The notes under the pieces were generated by a model. The model saw nothing but the letters and a program-made list of their open reading frames with translations. It was not told where the DNA came from and did no database searches. The position numbers were made by a program, and so were the translations under genes. Of a stretch of 64,000 nucleotides of DNA, positions 52,901 to 61,846 are shown one piece after another. Every line of letters starts with the position of its first letter. The stretch's first letter is position 1. Source of the DNA: Microbispora sp. ZYX-F-249. GTDB lineage: Bacteria; Actinomycetota; Actinomycetes; Streptosporangiales; Streptosporangiaceae. The DNA is taken from assembly GCF_039649665.1 (NCBI RefSeq), contig NZ_JBDJAW010000030.1:33087-97086 (forward strand). The letters are read 5' to 3'.

Positions 52901-55622
52901 CGCGAAGACGCTCGGGTGGATCATCCACAAGGACGACCAGAAGGACCAGCAGGCCGACCAGTCGCTGGACCTCGGCGTGACCGGCCACGAGGTGTGGAAA
53001 CTGTCAGGTGTGGACGGATACCTGCTGCCGCAGCCCGCGGCCACCGGAGCGGACGCCGACCTGTCCAAGGCCACGGCCCAGTGGATCGACCGGGACACGG
53101 TCGCCTGGAAGGGCGGGGTCGCCGAGGCGAACCACTACGCGCTGGCCTACTCCCCCGAGGGCGGCATCGCCTACGAGAAGGGCGGCCTGACCGGAAACGT
53201 CCACCTGATCCGCCTGGCGCCGGGCACGCTCGGCGACGCCCAGAAGGCCGCGTGGCCGCATCTGGCGGCGTACGGCGCGCTGAAGGTGGACCCGCGCGAC
53301 GCGGACCTCGTGCGCGACGCGCTGCGCGGGCAGGTGGTGGCCGTCGAGCGCGGGCCCTCGGGCGCGCTGCTGACCGCCACCGGCGTGCAGATCCCCGGCG
53401 TGCTCGACGACCTGTACGCCGGGGCGGCGAAGGTCCCGCTCGGCCCCACCGGCAGCGGCCGGCTGGCGGTGTGGGCGCCCACCGCGCGGAAGGTCGAGCT
53501 GGCCCTCCACGACGGCCCGGCCGGCGATCGCAGGACGGTCCACCGGATGCGCAGGGACGACGCGACCGGCGTGTGGTCGATCGACGGCCCGGCGTCGTGG
53601 CGGGGCAGGTACTACACCTACCTCGTCACCGTCTACGCCCCGGCCGCCGGGAAGATCGTCACCAACGAGGTGACCGACCCCTACAGCCTGTCGGTCTCGG
53701 CGGGCTCGGGGCGCAGCCGGATCGTCGACCTCGACGACCGGTCGCTGCGGCCGGAGGGATGGGCGGGACTGAAGAAGCCCCCCGCGGTGCGCCAGGACCG
53801 GGCGTCGATCTACGAGCTGCACGTCCGCGACTTCTCGGCCTCCGACAGCACGGTCCCCGAGGCCGAGCGGGGCACGTACAAGGCGTTCACCGAGGGCGGC
53901 AGCGCCGGGATGACCGAGTTGCGGAGCCTGGCGAAGGACGGGCTCACGCACGTCCACCTGCTGCCGGCCTTCGACTTCGCGACCGTGCCCGACCGGAAGG
54001 CGGACCGCACAGAGCCGGGGTGCGACCTGGCCGCGCTGCCGCCGGACTCCGACCGGCAGCAGGCGTGCGTGGCGGAGACGGCCGCGAAGGACTCCTTCAA
54101 CTGGGGCTACGACCCGCTGCACTACACCGTGCCCGAGGGCTCGTACGCGACCGACCCGGACCGGCGGATCAAGGAGTTCCGCGAGATGGTCGCCGGGCTC
54201 AACGGCGCGGGCCTGCGGGTGGTCATGGACGTGGTCTACAACCACACCCACGCCTCGGGGCAGGACCCCGGCAGCGTGCTCGACCGCGTCGTCCCGGGCT
54301 ACTACCACCGGCTCATGGACGACGGCACGGTGGCCACCTCCACCTGCTGCGCCAACACCGCCCCCGAGCACGCCATGATGGGCCGGCTCGTGGTCGATTC
54401 GATCGTCACCTGGGCGAAGCAGTACAAGGTCGACGGCTTCCGGTTCGACCTGATGGGTCATCACCCCAAGGCGAACATCCTCGCCGTGCGGGAGGCCCTC
54501 GACGCGCTCACGCCGGGCGAGGACGGCGTGGACGGTAAGTCGATCATCCTGTACGGCGAGGGCTGGAACTTCGGCGAGGTGGCCGACGACGCCAGGTTCG
54601 AGCAGGCCACCCAGGCCACCATGGCGGGCACCGGGGTCGGCACGTTCAGCGACCGGCTGCGCGACGCCGTCCGCGGCGGCACGCCGTTCGACGCCGACCC
54701 GGGCGTCCGGGGCCTCGGCTCCGGCCTGGCCGACGCCCCCGGGGACCGGCTCGCGCACTACGAGGACCTGGTCAAGCTCGGGCTCGCGGGCAACCTGCGC
54801 GACTTCACGTTCACCGGGGCGGCCGGGACTCCGGTCAAGGGCGCGGAGGTCGACTACAACGGCGCGCCGGCCGGGTACGCCGCCGGGCCCGCGGACACGG
54901 TGACCTACGTGGACGCGCACGACAACGAGACGCTGTTCGACGCGCTCGCCTACAAGCTGCCGAAGGACACCCCGATGGCCGACCGGGTCAGGATGCAGTC
55001 GCTGTCGCTGGCGACGGTCCTGCTCGGCCAGGGCACGGCGTTCGTCCACGCCGGCAGCGAGCGGCTGCGGTCCAAGTCACTCGACCGCAACTCCTACGAC
55101 TCCGGCGACTGGTTCAACCGCCTGCTGTGGGACTGCCGCCAGGGGAACGGCTTCGGCGGCGGCCTGCCGCCCGCGAAGGACAACGAGGCGCGCTGGCCGT
55201 ACGCCCGGCCCCTGCTGGCCGACCCCGCGCTGCGGCCGGACTGCGCGGCGATCGGGGCGGCGCGGGCGAGGTTCGGCGAGTTCCTGCGGATCCGCTACTC
55301 CTCCCCCGCCTTCTCGCTGGGCTCGGCCGCGGAGATCGGCAGGCGGGTCTCCTTCCCGCCGTCCGGCGCCCCCGGCGTGATCGTCATGCGGATCGACGCC
55401 GCCGGCGTCGATCCCGCGAACACCGCGATCTACGTGGTGTTCAACGCCACCGGGAGGACCGCCGCACCGGTCGTGCCCGCGCTGAAGGGCGCCGGGGCCG
55501 CGCTGCACCCCGTGCAGGCGGCGTCGGACGACCCGGTGGTCCGGCAGGCGGCGGCGGACCCGGCGACCGGCACGCTGACCGTGCCCGCCCGCACGGTGGC
55601 GGTGTTCACCCAGCCGCGGTAG
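49905..55622 (+). CDS. pulA: secreted amylopullulanase with two GH13 domains and three PUD/CBM41 repeats
   Basis: 1905 residues. Signal peptide ~1-37 ([15 protein letters not shown] to SALAAPA). First GH13 alpha-amylase domain ~65-490: [10 protein letters not shown] (Asp325), FMFGEVY (Glu359), GNHDMGR (Asp429). A beta-sandwich linker follows, then three repeated starch-binding PUD/CBM41 modules (~745-840, ~843-940, ~945-1040), each with YDGWGLH.WGD. Next come a CBM48-like module ([20 protein letters not shown]) and a type I pullulanase GH13 domain: [22 protein letters not shown] (Asp1515), [11 protein letters not shown] (Glu1552), DAHDNET (Asp1673). It should hydrolyse both alpha-1,4 and alpha-1,6 links outside the cell. 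ATG 49905 lacks an obvious ribosome site. Confidence 0.96.
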   Translation: MVTPQHRRTRVPTALSTVVALAAALIAPCLTSPPAASALAAPAPAAPPAGVPAGAPSDAELARDAPRTDLSRERLYFAMTDRFANGDPANDRGGLSGDRLTTGFDPADKGFYQGGDLAGLIGRLDYIKGLGSTAIWLTPSFENRPVQGTGANASAGYHGYWITDFTRIDPHLGTNAQMKRLVKEAHKRGMKVFFDIITNHTADLIDYAEKTYSYRGKAAHPYVDASGRVFDDRDYALRDDFPKVTAGSFPYTPVVTAKSKVPSWLNDPTMYHNRGNSTFSGESSEYGDFDGLDDLWTERPEVVRGMTDIYTTWVRETGIDGFRIDTAKHVNMEFWQRFVPALHGYAARLGNDRFFMFGEVYSSDPAFASRYTTTGTLDATLDFGFQEAARSYVSGGDAASLSRLYAGDDYFTDADSGASSLPTFLGNHDMGRIGYFLRQDDPSAGDATLLARDRLAHQLMYLTRGQPVVYYGDEQGFTGAGGDKDARQPMFASRTADYLDDDLIGTTATHATGNFVTTHPLYTSIAELARLRDRYPALADGAQIERLASGGVYAFSRIGAKERVEFVVALNNGTAARAVRIPTYSAGVSFTQVYGGTGRLTNGADGTLAVTVPPVSAVVYRADRTLAAPASAPEISLTLPGATLRGTAADDRVPITAEVPGAGFAQVTFAVKAGSAPWRVLGTDDAPSGRTFRVFHDLTGVPAGTPLAYKAVVKDAAGRYAGATATATAGPEPAAGEPGAVRRDHLVVHYKRDDYDGWGLHAWGDVDQTVEWGSPVAFAGEDAFGRFAWLKLKPGATEVGLITHKGDTKDQGDRMLNPVRTGEVWLVEGRPDVYASRAAAEGHATIHYRRPDGAYDGWGLHLWGDAVADGAGTDWGAPRPPDGTDAFGAFWRVPLKNADAPLNYIIHKGDTKDPGPDQSFVPARQPEAYVNSGGAAVHGSAAAARNVAVLHYHRADGDYDGWGLHFWGDASGSVEWGDPLQPAGADAFGVYFEVPLKEGAKTLGWIIHKDDQKDQQADQSLDLGVTGHEVWKLSGVDGYLLPQPAATGADADLSKATAQWIDRDTVAWKGGVAEANHYALAYSPEGGIAYEKGGLTGNVHLIRLAPGTLGDAQKAAWPHLAAYGALKVDPRDADLVRDALRGQVVAVERGPSGALLTATGVQIPGVLDDLYAGAAKVPLGPTGSGRLAVWAPTARKVELALHDGPAGDRRTVHRMRRDDATGVWSIDGPASWRGRYYTYLVTVYAPAAGKIVTNEVTDPYSLSVSAGSGRSRIVDLDDRSLRPEGWAGLKKPPAVRQDRASIYELHVRDFSASDSTVPEAERGTYKAFTEGGSAGMTELRSLAKDGLTHVHLLPAFDFATVPDRKADRTEPGCDLAALPPDSDRQQACVAETAAKDSFNWGYDPLHYTVPEGSYATDPDRRIKEFREMVAGLNGAGLRVVMDVVYNHTHASGQDPGSVLDRVVPGYYHRLMDDGTVATSTCCANTAPEHAMMGRLVVDSIVTWAKQYKVDGFRFDLMGHHPKANILAVREALDALTPGEDGVDGKSIILYGEGWNFGEVADDARFEQATQATMAGTGVGTFSDRLRDAVRGGTPFDADPGVRGLGSGLADAPGDRLAHYEDLVKLGLAGNLRDFTFTGAAGTPVKGAEVDYNGAPAGYAAGPADTVTYVDAHDNETLFDALAYKLPKDTPMADRVRMQSLSLATVLLGQGTAFVHAGSERLRSKSLDRNSYDSGDWFNRLLWDCRQGNGFGGGLPPAKDNEARWPYARPLLADPALRPDCAAIGAARARFGEFLRIRYSSPAFSLGSAAEIGRRVSFPPSGAPGVIVMRIDAAGVDPANTAIYVVFNATGRTAAPVVPALKGAGAALHPVQAASDDPVVRQAAADPATGTLTVPARTVAVFTQPR

Positions 55623-55630
55623 GAGTGGCA

Positions 55631-55656
55631 CCGGGCGCGGGCTCTCCCGCGCCCGG
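55631..55656. terminator. hairpin terminator after amylopullulanase
   Basis: CCGGGCGCGGG (55631-55641) and CCCGCGCCCGG (55646-55656) form a perfect 11-bp stem with a CTCT loop 8 nt after the stop codon. Confidence 0.85.
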
Positions 55657-55717
55657 CTCCACGCCACGTCCCGAAACTCGATTGAGCGGGCTCGCGCGGT
55701 TTCGTTAGCGTTTCCGG

Positions 55718-57163
55718 ATGCCTTCTCAGCGCCTCCTGCCGCGCTCGGCCCCGGCCGCCTCGGGGATGTCGTCCCGCTCGATCTCCGCGCTGCTGGACCG
55801 GCTCGACGCGGGATCCGTGGAGTGTCACTCCCTGATGGTCGTACGCCACGGTCACGTCGTCGCCGAAGGCTGGTGGGCGCCGTACTCGGCCGGACGCCCG
55901 CACCTTCTCTACTCGCTGACCAAGTCGTTCACCTCGATCGCCGTGGGGCTCGCGATCGCCGACGGGCTGCTCTCGCTGGACGACCGGGTGGTGGACGTGC
56001 TGCCCGAGCACGTCCCGGCCGGCCTCTCCGAGCAGGGCCGCCGCCTCACCGTCCACCACCTGCTGTCCATGACGTCCGGGCACCGTACGGACAGCCTCGA
56101 GGCGGCGTGGCGCCTGGAACCGGGCGACCTGGTGAAGGGCTTCCTGCGCGTGCCGTTTCCCGAGGCCGAGGGAACGTGGCACGCCTACGACAACGCGACC
56201 ACCTTCGTCCTGGCCCGGATGGTGGAACGGGTCACCGGCCGCGGCCTGCCCGAACTGCTCGACGAGCGCCTCTTCCTGCCGATGGGCGTCGATCACGCCG
56301 AATGGGACCGGGTGGCGAGCGGCGCCGCCTTCGGATTCCACGGGCTGCACCTCACGACCGAGGCCGTCGCCGCCTTCGGCGAACTGCTGCTGCGCGGAGG
56401 CCTGTGGGGCGACCGGCGGCTCGTCCCGCGCGAATGGGTGGAGCTCGCGACCAGACGGCACATCGGCACCCGGCAGGTCGAGGGCTGGTCGGACAACCCC
56501 GACGCGTTGTGCGGGTACGGCTACCAGTTCTGGATGTCCCGTCACGGCTACCGCGGCGAGGGCGCCTTCGGCCAGCTGTGCGTGGTCGTCCCTTCGCACG
56601 ATCTCGTGGTCGCCGTGACCGCCGCCGTGACGCAGGGGGAGGCGATACTCGGCCCCATCTGGGAGTGCCTGCTGCCCGGCGTGGACCAGGCGGCGCGCGA
56701 TGAGCTCCCGGGAAGCACCGGGGACGACGAGATCCTCGCCGAGCGGCTGCGGCGGCTGTCGTTCGCGCCGGTGCCGGGCTCCGCCGACCCGGAGCGTTCC
56801 GTCACGGCGAGACTCGACGCCTCGGCCGGGGATTCGGCGCTGCCCGGCGGAACCACGGTGGCCGTCGATCCCGTGGACGGTGGATGGATCCTGCGGCTCG
56901 GACCCTCCCTCGACGTCGAGGCCGGCCACGGCGAATGGCGGGAGAGCGCACCGCTCGGCCGCCCCGTCGTCGCGGCCGGCGCCTGGCAGGGCGGCACGTT
57001 CGTCGCCGACCTCTACGTCATCACCACCCCGCACCGGGTCCGGCTGGTGGTCGACGCCGACGCGGGCACGGCGCTGGCGACGTGGAACGTCGTGCCCCTG
57101 ACCGGCCCCGACCTGGCGGTGCACCTGCGGTCGCCGCTGATGACACGGCCGGACGTCGCGTAG
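55718..57163 (+). CDS. serine hydrolase of the beta-lactamase (class C/DD-peptidase) fold
   Basis: 481 residues. The SxxK motif is Ser66-Leu-Thr-Lys69 in YSLTKSFTS, and the second motif is Tyr157-Asp-Asn159 in HAYDNATT, as in class C beta-lactamase-related esterases. There is no signal peptide, unlike secreted beta-lactamases, so an intracellular esterase or amidase is likely. The last ~110 residues form an extra domain. Not clearly a resistance enzyme. Confidence 0.9.
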   Translation: MPSQRLLPRSAPAASGMSSRSISALLDRLDAGSVECHSLMVVRHGHVVAEGWWAPYSAGRPHLLYSLTKSFTSIAVGLAIADGLLSLDDRVVDVLPEHVPAGLSEQGRRLTVHHLLSMTSGHRTDSLEAAWRLEPGDLVKGFLRVPFPEAEGTWHAYDNATTFVLARMVERVTGRGLPELLDERLFLPMGVDHAEWDRVASGAAFGFHGLHLTTEAVAAFGELLLRGGLWGDRRLVPREWVELATRRHIGTRQVEGWSDNPDALCGYGYQFWMSRHGYRGEGAFGQLCVVVPSHDLVVAVTAAVTQGEAILGPIWECLLPGVDQAARDELPGSTGDDEILAERLRRLSFAPVPGSADPERSVTARLDASAGDSALPGGTTVAVDPVDGGWILRLGPSLDVEAGHGEWRESAPLGRPVVAAGAWQGGTFVADLYVITTPHRVRLVVDADAGTALATWNVVPLTGPDLAVHLRSPLMTRPDVA

Positions 57164-57280
57164 GCGACGCGCCCGGCGGCACGACCCACGACTGGGATAT
57201 TGGGAGACTTTGAGCAACTTTGGGACGAGCTTTTCGCTGTCGCGAGTTTCCCTAAAGATGACCATGAGTAGCCTCGGGTA

Positions 57281-58663
57281 ATGCTCCTCCCCAGGCGCTC
57301 CCCGTCGCTGCGAGCCCGGCTGGCACTCATCGCCACCGGGACCGCGGCGATCCTGCTGATCCCGCTCGCGATCGTGGTGCACGTGCTCGTCCGCGACGCG
57401 GTCGCGGACCGCATCTGGGACCGGAGCCTGGACGCCGCCACCCACGTCGCCGCGCAGATCCGCGACGGACGCCTGAGCAACCCCATCCCGCCCGAGAACG
57501 GCATCGACCTGATCGAGGTGACGGGGCCGGACGGCCGGATCGTCGCCGAGAGCGCCGCCGCCAGACCTCTGCCGCGCCTGAGCCCGTTACGCACGGCCCC
57601 CGGCCGCGAGATCACCCAGACGACCGCCTGCTCGCCCGCCGGGCGCGACTGCCTCTACGTGACCGTGCTGCGGGTGTCCCCGGGCCCCGGCTCGGACCTC
57701 GTCTACGCGGGCCGGGCGGCCCCGCCGATCCTCGACGCCCCCTTCACGCTGCCGGCGCTGCTCCTGGCCGCCCTGCTGCTCACCACGCTGGCGGGCTGGA
57801 CGGCCTACAAGGCCACGGGCCGCGCGCTGCGGCCGGTGGAGGCGATCCGCTCGGAGCTCGCCGAGATCACCGACAGGAACCCCGGCGGCCGCGTGCCCGA
57901 GCCGCCCGGCGACGACGAGTTCTCCCGGCTGGCCCAGGCGGCCAACGACGCGCTGTCCCGGCTGGACATGTCGATCCAGCGGCAGCGGCAGTTCGCCGCC
58001 GACGCCTCACACGAGTTGCTCACCCCCATCGCCGGGATCCGCGCCCAGCTGGAGAGCGCGCGGCTGCACCCCGAGGACACCGACGAGGCCGTCTGCGCCG
58101 CGCTGCGCGACACCGAGCGGCTGGAGGCGATCGTCGCCGACCTGCTCCTGCTCGCCCGGATCCCCACGGTCCCCGAGACCGCCCGGGAGGAGGTCGACCT
58201 GTCCCACCTGGTCGTCTGCGAGGTCGAGCGGCGGCGGGAGCGGCTGCCGACCCACCTCCACAACACCCCCGGCGTGGTCGTCAGGGGGCTGCGCCGCCAC
58301 CTCGCCCGGGTGGTGGCGAACCTGCTCGACAACGCCGAGCGGCACGCGCTGACGCTGGTGTGCGTACGCGTCGAGCGCACCGAGGACGCGGCCGTCCTGT
58401 ACGTGCGCAACGACGGCCGGCCGATTCCCGAGGCGGACCGCGAGCGGATCTTCGAGCGGTTCTACCGCACGGACGCGGCGCGCAGCCGCGCCCGGGGCGG
58501 CACGGGGCTCGGCCTGGCCATCGCCCGCGAGGTCGTGGAGGCCCACGGCGGGTCCATCCGCGTCGAGGACGTCACGGACGGCGAGCCCGGGGTGCGGTTC
58601 GTGATCACGCTGCCGCTGGCCCCGGCGGAGCCCGCCGCGGCGTGCGGCGACACCCAAAGTTAA
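57281..58663 (+). CDS. orphan membrane sensor histidine kinase
   Basis: 460 residues. Two membrane helices (~13-38 and ~155-175) flank an outer domain containing a Cys pair (TACSPAGRDC). Then a HAMP-like linker, HisKA with phospho-His244 in ADASHELLTPI, and HATPase_c (NLLDNAERHA, GGTGLGLAIAREVV). No response regulator is adjacent. It lies directly upstream of the sialic-acid operon, with 124 bp between. Confidence 0.92.
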   Translation: MLLPRRSPSLRARLALIATGTAAILLIPLAIVVHVLVRDAVADRIWDRSLDAATHVAAQIRDGRLSNPIPPENGIDLIEVTGPDGRIVAESAAARPLPRLSPLRTAPGREITQTTACSPAGRDCLYVTVLRVSPGPGSDLVYAGRAAPPILDAPFTLPALLLAALLLTTLAGWTAYKATGRALRPVEAIRSELAEITDRNPGGRVPEPPGDDEFSRLAQAANDALSRLDMSIQRQRQFAADASHELLTPIAGIRAQLESARLHPEDTDEAVCAALRDTERLEAIVADLLLLARIPTVPETAREEVDLSHLVVCEVERRRERLPTHLHNTPGVVVRGLRRHLARVVANLLDNAERHALTLVCVRVERTEDAAVLYVRNDGRPIPEADRERIFERFYRTDAARSRARGGTGLGLAIAREVVEAHGGSIRVEDVTDGEPGVRFVITLPLAPAEPAAACGDTQS

Positions 58664-58787
58664 GAACGGCGCCCCTGGTCGTTCAGCCGAGTAACCCCGA
58701 ACGAAAGGACCTGCTGGCTAGTTTTCGGGACACCCCGGCCCCCTTGGGTCACACGGGTTCCCGATGTCGCAGGTAGAGGAGTCACTC

Positions 58788-60899
58788 GTGCGAGTGCTGG
58801 CCGTCGTCCCCGCCCGTGGAGGCTCGGTGGGCGTCCCACTGAAGAACCTGGAGAAGGTGGGCGGGGTCCCGCTCGTCGCCCGCGCCGTGGACGCCTGTCT
58901 GCGCGCCGAGCTGGTGGACGAGGTGATCGTCAGCACCGACCACGACCGGATCGCCGGGGCGGCCGCGGCCGCCGGCGCCCGCGTCGTACGCCGGCCCGCG
59001 GAGCTCAGCGGCCCGGCCGCCTCCAGCGAGAGCGCCGTGCTCCACGCCCTGTCCGAGCTGTCCGAGCTGTCCGGCGAGGAGCCGGAGATCGTCGTGCTCG
59101 TCCAGTGCACCAGCGCGTTCCTCGACCCCCGCGACCTCGACGCCGCCGTCGCGAAGGTGCTGGACGGCGAGGCCGACTCGGTCTTCTCCGCCACCGAGAC
59201 CTACGAGTTCGTCTGGACCGGCGCCGGCCACGGGGTGAACCACGACCCGGCCGTGCGCCCGCGCCGCCAGGACCGCGAGCCCCACTACCGCGAGACCGGC
59301 GCGTTCTACGTCATGCGTACGGAGGGCCTGCGCGAGCGCGGCCACCGTTTCTCCGGCAGGGTCGCGGTCCAGCCGGTGCCCGCCCGGCACGCGGTCGAGA
59401 TCGACACCCCCGAGGACCTGGAGATCGCCCGGGCGCTCGCCCCGTTCGTGGACGAGCCGCTGCCGATCGACGTGGACGCCGTCGTCACCGACTTCGACGG
59501 CGTGCACACCGACGACCGCGCGTTCGTCGACTCCGACGGCCGGGAGATGGTCGCGGTCAGCCGCTCCGACGGGATGGGGATCGCGCTGCTGCGCCGGGCC
59601 GGAGTGCGGGTGCTCGTGCTGTCGACCGAGCGCAACCCGGTCGTCGCCGCCCGCGCCGCCAAGCTCGGCGTGCCGGTGGTGCAGGGCCTCGCCGCCAAGG
59701 ACGCCGCGCTGCGCGAGTGGCTGGCCGCCGAGGGCCTGGCCCCCGAGCGGGTGGCGTACGTGGGCAACGACGTCAACGACCTGTCCTGCATGGCGATCGT
59801 CGGCTGGCCGGTCGCGGTGCCCGACGCCCACCCCCGGGTGCGCGCCGCCGCCCGCGTCGTGCTGTCGGCCCCCGGCGGCGCCGGGGCCGTGCGCGAGCTG
59901 TCCGACCGGGTGCTCGCGGCCCGCCCGGCCACCGCGCTGGAGACCGTGCCGGAGACGGTGCCGGAGACGGTGCCGGAGACGGTGCCGGCCCCCGCGCCCG
60001 TCACCGTCGCCCGTCACCTCGGGCAGCCGCGGCCGGTGCGGATCGGCAGGTCGCTGGTCGGCCCCGGACAGCCCGTGTACGTGATCGGCGAGATCGGCAT
60101 CAACCACAACGGTGACGTCGACATCGCCCGCAAGCTGATCGACGTGGCCGCCGACGCCGGCTGCCAGGCCGTCAAGTTCCAGAAGCGGACCCCGGAGATC
60201 TGCGTGCCGCTCGAACAGCGCGACCAGATCCGGCAGACGCCGTGGGGCGAGATGACCTACATGGAGTACAAGATCCGGACCGAGTTCGGCGCGGACGAGT
60301 ACGCCCACATCGCCAAGTACTGCGAGGAGCGCGGCATCGACTGGTTCGCCTCGCCCTGGGACGTGCCGTCGGTGCGGTTCCTGGAGGACATGGACGTCGT
60401 CGCGCACAAGGTGGCCTCGGCCTCGGTGACCGACCACGAGCTGCTGCGCGCGCTGGCCGCCACCCGCAAGCCGGTCATCCTGTCCACCGGCATGTCGACG
60501 ATCGAGGAGATCGACGCGGCGGTGGAGATCCTCGGCACCGAGCGCCTGGTGATGATGCACGCCACCTCCACCTACCCGCTTCCGCCCGAGGAGGCCAACC
60601 TCCGCATGATCACCACGCTCCGGCAGCGGTACGGCGTGCCGGTCGGCTACTCGGGGCACGAGCGCGGGCTGCAGATCTCGCTGGCCGCCGTGACGCTGGG
60701 CGCGGTGACGGTCGAGCGGCATATCACCCTCGACCGGGCGATGTGGGGCTCCGACCACGCCGCCTCGCTGGAGCCCACCGGCCTGGAGCACCTGGTCCGC
60801 GACATCCGCATCATCGAGACCGCCCTCGGCGACGGCGTGAAGCGCGTCTACCCGGGCGAGGAGGCCCCGCGGGCCCGCCTGCGCCGCGTCACGGCGTGA
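58788..60899 (+). CDS. fused CMP-sialate synthetase / KdsC-like phosphatase / NeuB-like synthase
   Basis: 703 residues with three catalytic modules. Residues 1-~225: cytidylyltransferase (VRVLAVVPARGGSVGVPLKN; HYRETGAFYVMR), which activates a nonulosonic acid with CTP. Residues ~228-380: HAD phosphatase of the KdsC type (TDFDGVHTDD, Asp235 and Asp237; STERNP; YVGNDVNDL), probably removing the 9-phosphate. A linker with four ETVP repeats (385-400) leads to ~417-703: NeuB-like PEP condensing barrel (GEIGINHNGDVDIARKLID, AVKFQKRTPE, GYSGHERG), without the C-terminal SAF domain. GAGGAG lies 7 nt before GTG 58788, better than ATG 58764. Its stop overlaps the next start. Confidence 0.93.
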   Translation: MRVLAVVPARGGSVGVPLKNLEKVGGVPLVARAVDACLRAELVDEVIVSTDHDRIAGAAAAAGARVVRRPAELSGPAASSESAVLHALSELSELSGEEPEIVVLVQCTSAFLDPRDLDAAVAKVLDGEADSVFSATETYEFVWTGAGHGVNHDPAVRPRRQDREPHYRETGAFYVMRTEGLRERGHRFSGRVAVQPVPARHAVEIDTPEDLEIARALAPFVDEPLPIDVDAVVTDFDGVHTDDRAFVDSDGREMVAVSRSDGMGIALLRRAGVRVLVLSTERNPVVAARAAKLGVPVVQGLAAKDAALREWLAAEGLAPERVAYVGNDVNDLSCMAIVGWPVAVPDAHPRVRAAARVVLSAPGGAGAVRELSDRVLAARPATALETVPETVPETVPETVPAPAPVTVARHLGQPRPVRIGRSLVGPGQPVYVIGEIGINHNGDVDIARKLIDVAADAGCQAVKFQKRTPEICVPLEQRDQIRQTPWGEMTYMEYKIRTEFGADEYAHIAKYCEERGIDWFASPWDVPSVRFLEDMDVVAHKVASASVTDHELLRALAATRKPVILSTGMSTIEEIDAAVEILGTERLVMMHATSTYPLPPEEANLRMITTLRQRYGVPVGYSGHERGLQISLAAVTLGAVTVERHITLDRAMWGSDHAASLEPTGLEHLVRDIRIIETALGDGVKRVYPGEEAPRARLRRVTA
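59940..59987 (+). repeat. 12-bp tandem repeat in inter-domain linker, 4 units
   Basis: GAGACCGTGCCG followed by three exact copies of GAGACGGTGCCG. It encodes Glu-Thr-Val-Pro four times between the phosphatase and NeuB modules. Confidence 0.96.
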
Positions 60900-61846
60900 T
60901 CACACTTTCGGTGGTCGTGCCGGTCCGGGACGGCGAGGAGTACCTCGGCGACGCGCTCACCTCGCTCGTGCGCAACCGGACGAGCGAGTTCCAGACCGAG
61001 GTGATCGTCGTGGACGACGGGTCCGCGGACGCGACGCCGGAGGTCGTCGAGGACTTCCGGCGCGACCTGCCGGGGCTCACCGTCGTCCGCAACCCGGCGC
61101 CGCTGGGGCTGGCGGGCGCCCGCAACGCCGGGCTGAAACTCGCCGCGGGCCGCTACGTCACCTTCCTCGACGCCGACGACTGGCTCGCGCCCGGTTACCT
61201 GCCCCGGCTCGTCGCCGCCATCGACGGGCTCGGGTGCGACTTCGTGCGGGTGGACCACGTGCAGGTCGAGGGACGCAGGCGGGAGACGCACCGGGCGCCG
61301 CAGCCACGCCGCGGCGTCGTGCTGGACCCGCGCGACGGCATCCTGCCGGCGGATTACAAGACCATGGTCGACTACCCCTACGCGTGGGCCGGGATCTACC
61401 GGCGCGAGCTGGACGACCTGCTGACCTTCCCCGCCGGGCTGCACACCGCCGAGGACCGCCCGTGGATCTGGCGGCTGCACCGCCTGGCCCGGTCGTACGC
61501 CGTGGTCTCCCTCGCCGGGGTGTTCTACCGGCGGGGGCTCACGGCCTCGCTCACGCGGATCGGCGACGAACGGCAGCTCCACTTCTTCGACGCCTACGAG
61601 ATCGTGCTCGACGAGACCGAGCCCCGGTATCTGCCCAAGGCCGCCCGCAACCTGTGCGCGCTGCTCGCCCACCACGTCGAGCTGGCCGGCCGGTTCACCC
61701 CCGCCGTACGCGCCCGGTTCGACGAGCGGGCGCGGGCCGCGCTCGCCCGGCTGCCGGCCGAGACGCGCGCCGAGGCCGTCGGCGGCCTGGAGCCCGGGCG
61801 GGCCGCCCTGCTCGGCCCCTACTTACCGGGAGGACCGGGTGCCTGA
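60896..61846 (+). CDS. family 2 glycosyltransferase (GT-A)
   Basis: 316 residues. Opening VITLSVVVPVRDGEEYLGDA, NDP-sugar motif VIVVDDGSADATPEV and the metal-binding FLDADDWLAPGYLP are typical GT2. The later ED motif is HTAEDRPWIWRLHRL. GTG 60896 overlaps the fused-enzyme stop (GTGA). It probably builds an acceptor or adds a sugar to the sialic-acid-containing glycan, in the cytoplasm. Donor unknown. Confidence 0.92.
   Translation: MITLSVVVPVRDGEEYLGDALTSLVRNRTSEFQTEVIVVDDGSADATPEVVEDFRRDLPGLTVVRNPAPLGLAGARNAGLKLAAGRYVTFLDADDWLAPGYLPRLVAAIDGLGCDFVRVDHVQVEGRRRETHRAPQPRRGVVLDPRDGILPADYKTMVDYPYAWAGIYRRELDDLLTFPAGLHTAEDRPWIWRLHRLARSYAVVSLAGVFYRRGLTASLTRIGDERQLHFFDAYEIVLDETEPRYLPKAARNLCALLAHHVELAGRFTPAVRARFDERARAALARLPAETRAEAVGGLEPGRAALLGPYLPGGPGA

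Noticed and set aside
55718..57163. Beta-lactamase resistance gene
   Set aside because: It has the SxxK and YxN motifs but no signal peptide and an extra C-terminal domain, so an esterase-type relative is more likely.
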